DNA of 6,439 nucleotides. Origin: Oleiagrimonas sp036379395. GTDB lineage: Bacteria > Pseudomonadota > Gammaproteobacteria > Xanthomonadales > Rhodanobacteraceae. Under the pieces are notes generated by a model that made no database searches, was not told the DNA's origin, and saw only the letters and a program-made list of their open reading frames with translations. Location of the stretch: NCBI GenBank assembly GCA_036379395.1, contig DASVGR010000101.1, positions 1 to 6,439 of the forward strand, written 5' to 3'. Of this stretch, positions 5,043 to 6,439 are shown in pieces (within the stretch, counting starts at the first letter, position 1; the number at the start of each line of letters is the position of its first letter). Both the position numbers and the translations under genes were made by a program.

Positions 5043-5894
5043 ATGGACAGCATCCAGCTCAAACCCATCCTCGAAGCCGCGCTGCTGGCCTCCAGCCAGC
5101 CGCTGACGCAACTGCAACTCGAAGCCTTGTTTGCCGAAGACGAGGCCAATCCGGTCAGCCGCACCGACATCGCGACGGCACTGGAAGCCCTGGCCGACGA
5201 TTGCGCCGGGCGCGGCATCGAGCTGGTCGAGGTGGCCAGCGGCTTTCGCTACCAGATCCGCAAGGACGTGCATCCATGGGTGCAGCGCCTGTGGACCGAA
5301 CGTCCCAGCCGCTATTCGCGCGCCCTGCTCGAAACCCTGGCGCTGATCGCCTACCGGCAGCCCATCACGCGCGGCGAAATCGAACAGGTGCGCGGCGTGG
5401 CGGTGTCCAGCAACATCACCAAGACGCTGGAAGAGCGCGAATGGATCCGCGTGGTCGGCCACCGCGACACGCCCGGACGGCCGGCCCTGTTCGGCACCAC
5501 GCGATTGTTCCTGGATTACTTCAACCTCAAGTCGCTGGACGAACTGCCGCCGCTGGCCGACATCCTCAATCTCGAGGAGATCGATCCACAACTGGCATTG
5601 GACGATGCCGTTCCGGCGGCCGCCAACGTGGCACCGCCCTCTGCCGCCACGCCGGATGACGCGGACTTCGCGACAGAAGCCGGCCCAGGCACCGAAGCCG
5701 ACACCAAATCCGCATCGACCGGCGCCACCACCCCCGACACGGACGCCGTCGCGTCCACCATCGTCACAGCCGCTGCCGATGACGAACCATCCCCGCATTC
5801 CACCCCCATCGATTCCGCCGACGCGACCACCGAGGCCGCCGCGGAAACCCCGGTCACCACCGGGGCGCAAAACCCCGAGGAGAATCGCGCATGA
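5043..5894 (+). CDS. scpB: Segregation and condensation protein B with acidic C-terminal tail
   Basis: ScpB dimerises through winged-helix domains and binds the ScpA linker in the SMC-ScpAB complex on the nucleoid. Residues 1 to about 180 hold the two winged helices. The most conserved part is LLETLALIAYRQPITRGEIE (95-114) with VRGVAVSSNI (116-125), followed by GRPALFGTTRLFLDYFNLKSL (145-165). From about residue 187 to 283 the protein becomes a low-complexity tail rich in Ala, Thr, Pro, Asp and Glu, with 19 acidic and only two basic residues and no predicted fold. Such a tail makes this protein longer than the compact ScpB of Gram-positive bacteria. There is no Shine-Dalgarno sequence in the two-base gap after scpA, so translation is probably coupled to it. 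Its TGA overlaps the rluB ATG as ATGA. Confidence 0.93.
   Translation: MDSIQLKPILEAALLASSQPLTQLQLEALFAEDEANPVSRTDIATALEALADDCAGRGIELVEVASGFRYQIRKDVHPWVQRLWTERPSRYSRALLETLALIAYRQPITRGEIEQVRGVAVSSNITKTLEEREWIRVVGHRDTPGRPALFGTTRLFLDYFNLKSLDELPPLADILNLEEIDPQLALDDAVPAAANVAPPSAATPDDADFATEAGPGTEADTKSASTGATTPDTDAVASTIVTAAADDEPSPHSTPIDSADATTEAAAETPVTTGAQNPEENRA
5848..5877 (+). promoter_or_regulatory. Two mutually exclusive hairpins just before the rluB ribosome binding site
   Basis: CCCCGGT (5848-5854) pairs with ACCGGGG (5859-5865) around a CACC loop. The same CGGGG (5861-5865) can instead pair with CCCCG (5873-5877) around CGCAAAA. The second stem ends directly against the rluB Shine-Dalgarno AGGAG (5878-5882). 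Both lie within the last codons of scpB, so ribosomes finishing scpB would melt them. This could couple rluB translation to scpB; it is inference from pairing alone. Confidence 0.3.
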
Positions 5895-6439
5895 CTGCGC
5901 CCAACCGTTCCGTCCTGTCCCTCAAGCGCCACTCGTCCGAAGGCCGTCCCGACGCCCTGAGCGAACGCCTGCACAAAGTACTGGCCAACGCCGGCCAGGG
6001 CTCGCGCCGCATGCTGGAAGAGCGCATCGCCCACGGCGAAGTCAGCGTCAATGGCGAAGTGGCCCAGATCGGCACCAGCGTCTGCTCCGGCGACCGCGTG
6101 GCCATCGACGGCCACCAGTTCGTGGTCACCACCGATGCACGCGACAGCGCCGACGTCATCGTCTACAACAAACCCGAGGGCGAGCTGGTCACCCGCGACG
6201 ACACCGAAGGCCGCCCGACCGTGTTCGAGCAGCTGCCGAAAGTGCGCGGCGCGCGCTGGATCGCCGTCGGCCGCCTGGACATCAACACCACCGGCCTGCT
6301 GCTGCTGACCACCGATGGCGACCTCGCCAACGCGCTGATGCACCCCAAGACCGGCATCGAGCGCGAATACCTGTGCCGCGTGCACGGCGAAGTGCCCGAG
6401 GAAGTCCTCGAACAGCTCAAGGCCGGTGTCGAACTGGAA
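5891..6439 (+). CDS. rluB: 23S rRNA pseudouridine synthase RluB, 3'-truncated at window edge
   Basis: The frame is open from the ATG at 5891 to the last base, giving 183 residues of a longer protein. RluB converts U2605 (E. coli numbering) of 23S rRNA to pseudouridine during large-subunit maturation. Residues about 24-72 (LSERLHKVLANAGQGSRR onward) form an S4 RNA-binding domain with its typical RRxxEExIxxGxVxVNG pattern. VIVYNKPEGELVT (89-101) opens the catalytic domain, and GRLDINTTGLLLLTTDG (127-143) holds the catalytic aspartate, Asp130. EREYLCRVHGEV (157-168) matches the conserved strand after it. AGGAG at 5878-5882 lies eight bases before the start, which overlaps the scpB stop as ATGA. 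The related RsuA, RluE and RluF share these motifs; the scpAB linkage and GRLDxNTxGLL-LTTDG form favour RluB. The C-terminus, often a basic tail in this family, is outside the window. Confidence 0.92.
   Translation, partial: MTAPNRSVLSLKRHSSEGRPDALSERLHKVLANAGQGSRRMLEERIAHGEVSVNGEVAQIGTSVCSGDRVAIDGHQFVVTTDARDSADVIVYNKPEGELVTRDDTEGRPTVFEQLPKVRGARWIAVGRLDINTTGLLLLTTDGDLANALMHPKTGIEREYLCRVHGEVPEEVLEQLKAGVELE

Overview
The window is GC-rich chromosomal DNA with a strong G/C preference at third codon positions. It most resembles a gammaproteobacterium of the Xanthomonadales (Xanthomonadaceae or Rhodanobacteraceae). Three things point there: the RpfB/FadD-like acyl-CoA ligase, the scpA-scpB-rluB gene order, and short palindromes with a GTAGGAGC end like the REP/SMAG elements of Stenotrophomonas, Xanthomonas and Pseudomonas. 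This placement is inference; there is no rRNA or other decisive marker.

Layout from left to right. (1) Nucleotides 2-1093, plus strand: the 3' part of a gene for a DUF4097-type putative adhesin, with nine DSGD motifs at near-regular spacing of about 18 residues. (2) Nucleotides about 1100-1411: a non-coding array of REP-like palindromes, two tandem 134-nt units plus a decayed flanking piece. Each unit holds two inverted palindromes whose stems differ by compensatory base pairs. (3) A sigma70-like promoter and a perfect 14-bp palindrome of PsrA-site form, then fadD (1521-3212), a long-chain fatty acid-CoA ligase. (4) A perfect 13-bp hairpin shared by the convergent ends of fadD and a minus-strand PilZ-domain gene (3255-3617). 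(5) About 540 nt without a convincing gene (3618-4158), containing an interrupted palindrome and some possible RNA stems. (6) A tightly packed plus-strand operon, scpA (4159-5040), scpB (5043-5894) and the start of rluB (5891 to window end), with a 2-nt gap at the first junction and an ATGA overlap at the second.

How the genes work together. ScpA and ScpB are the kleisin and winged-helix partners of the SMC complex that compacts and segregates the chromosome. RluB, a 23S rRNA pseudouridine synthase, is often linked to them in proteobacteria, though its role is unrelated. FadD activates exogenous fatty acids for beta-oxidation and lipid synthesis, and the operator-like palindrome at its promoter suggests fatty-acid-responsive repression. 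The PilZ protein probably belongs to cyclic-di-GMP or surface-behaviour control, but one Arg of its ligand motif appears to be missing.

No defence island, prophage, CRISPR array or clearly new multi-gene system is visible. The items most worth a second look are the covarying REP pairs, the PsrA-like site at fadD, the degenerate PilZ motif, the unexplained 540-nt gap and the alternative hairpins ahead of rluB.
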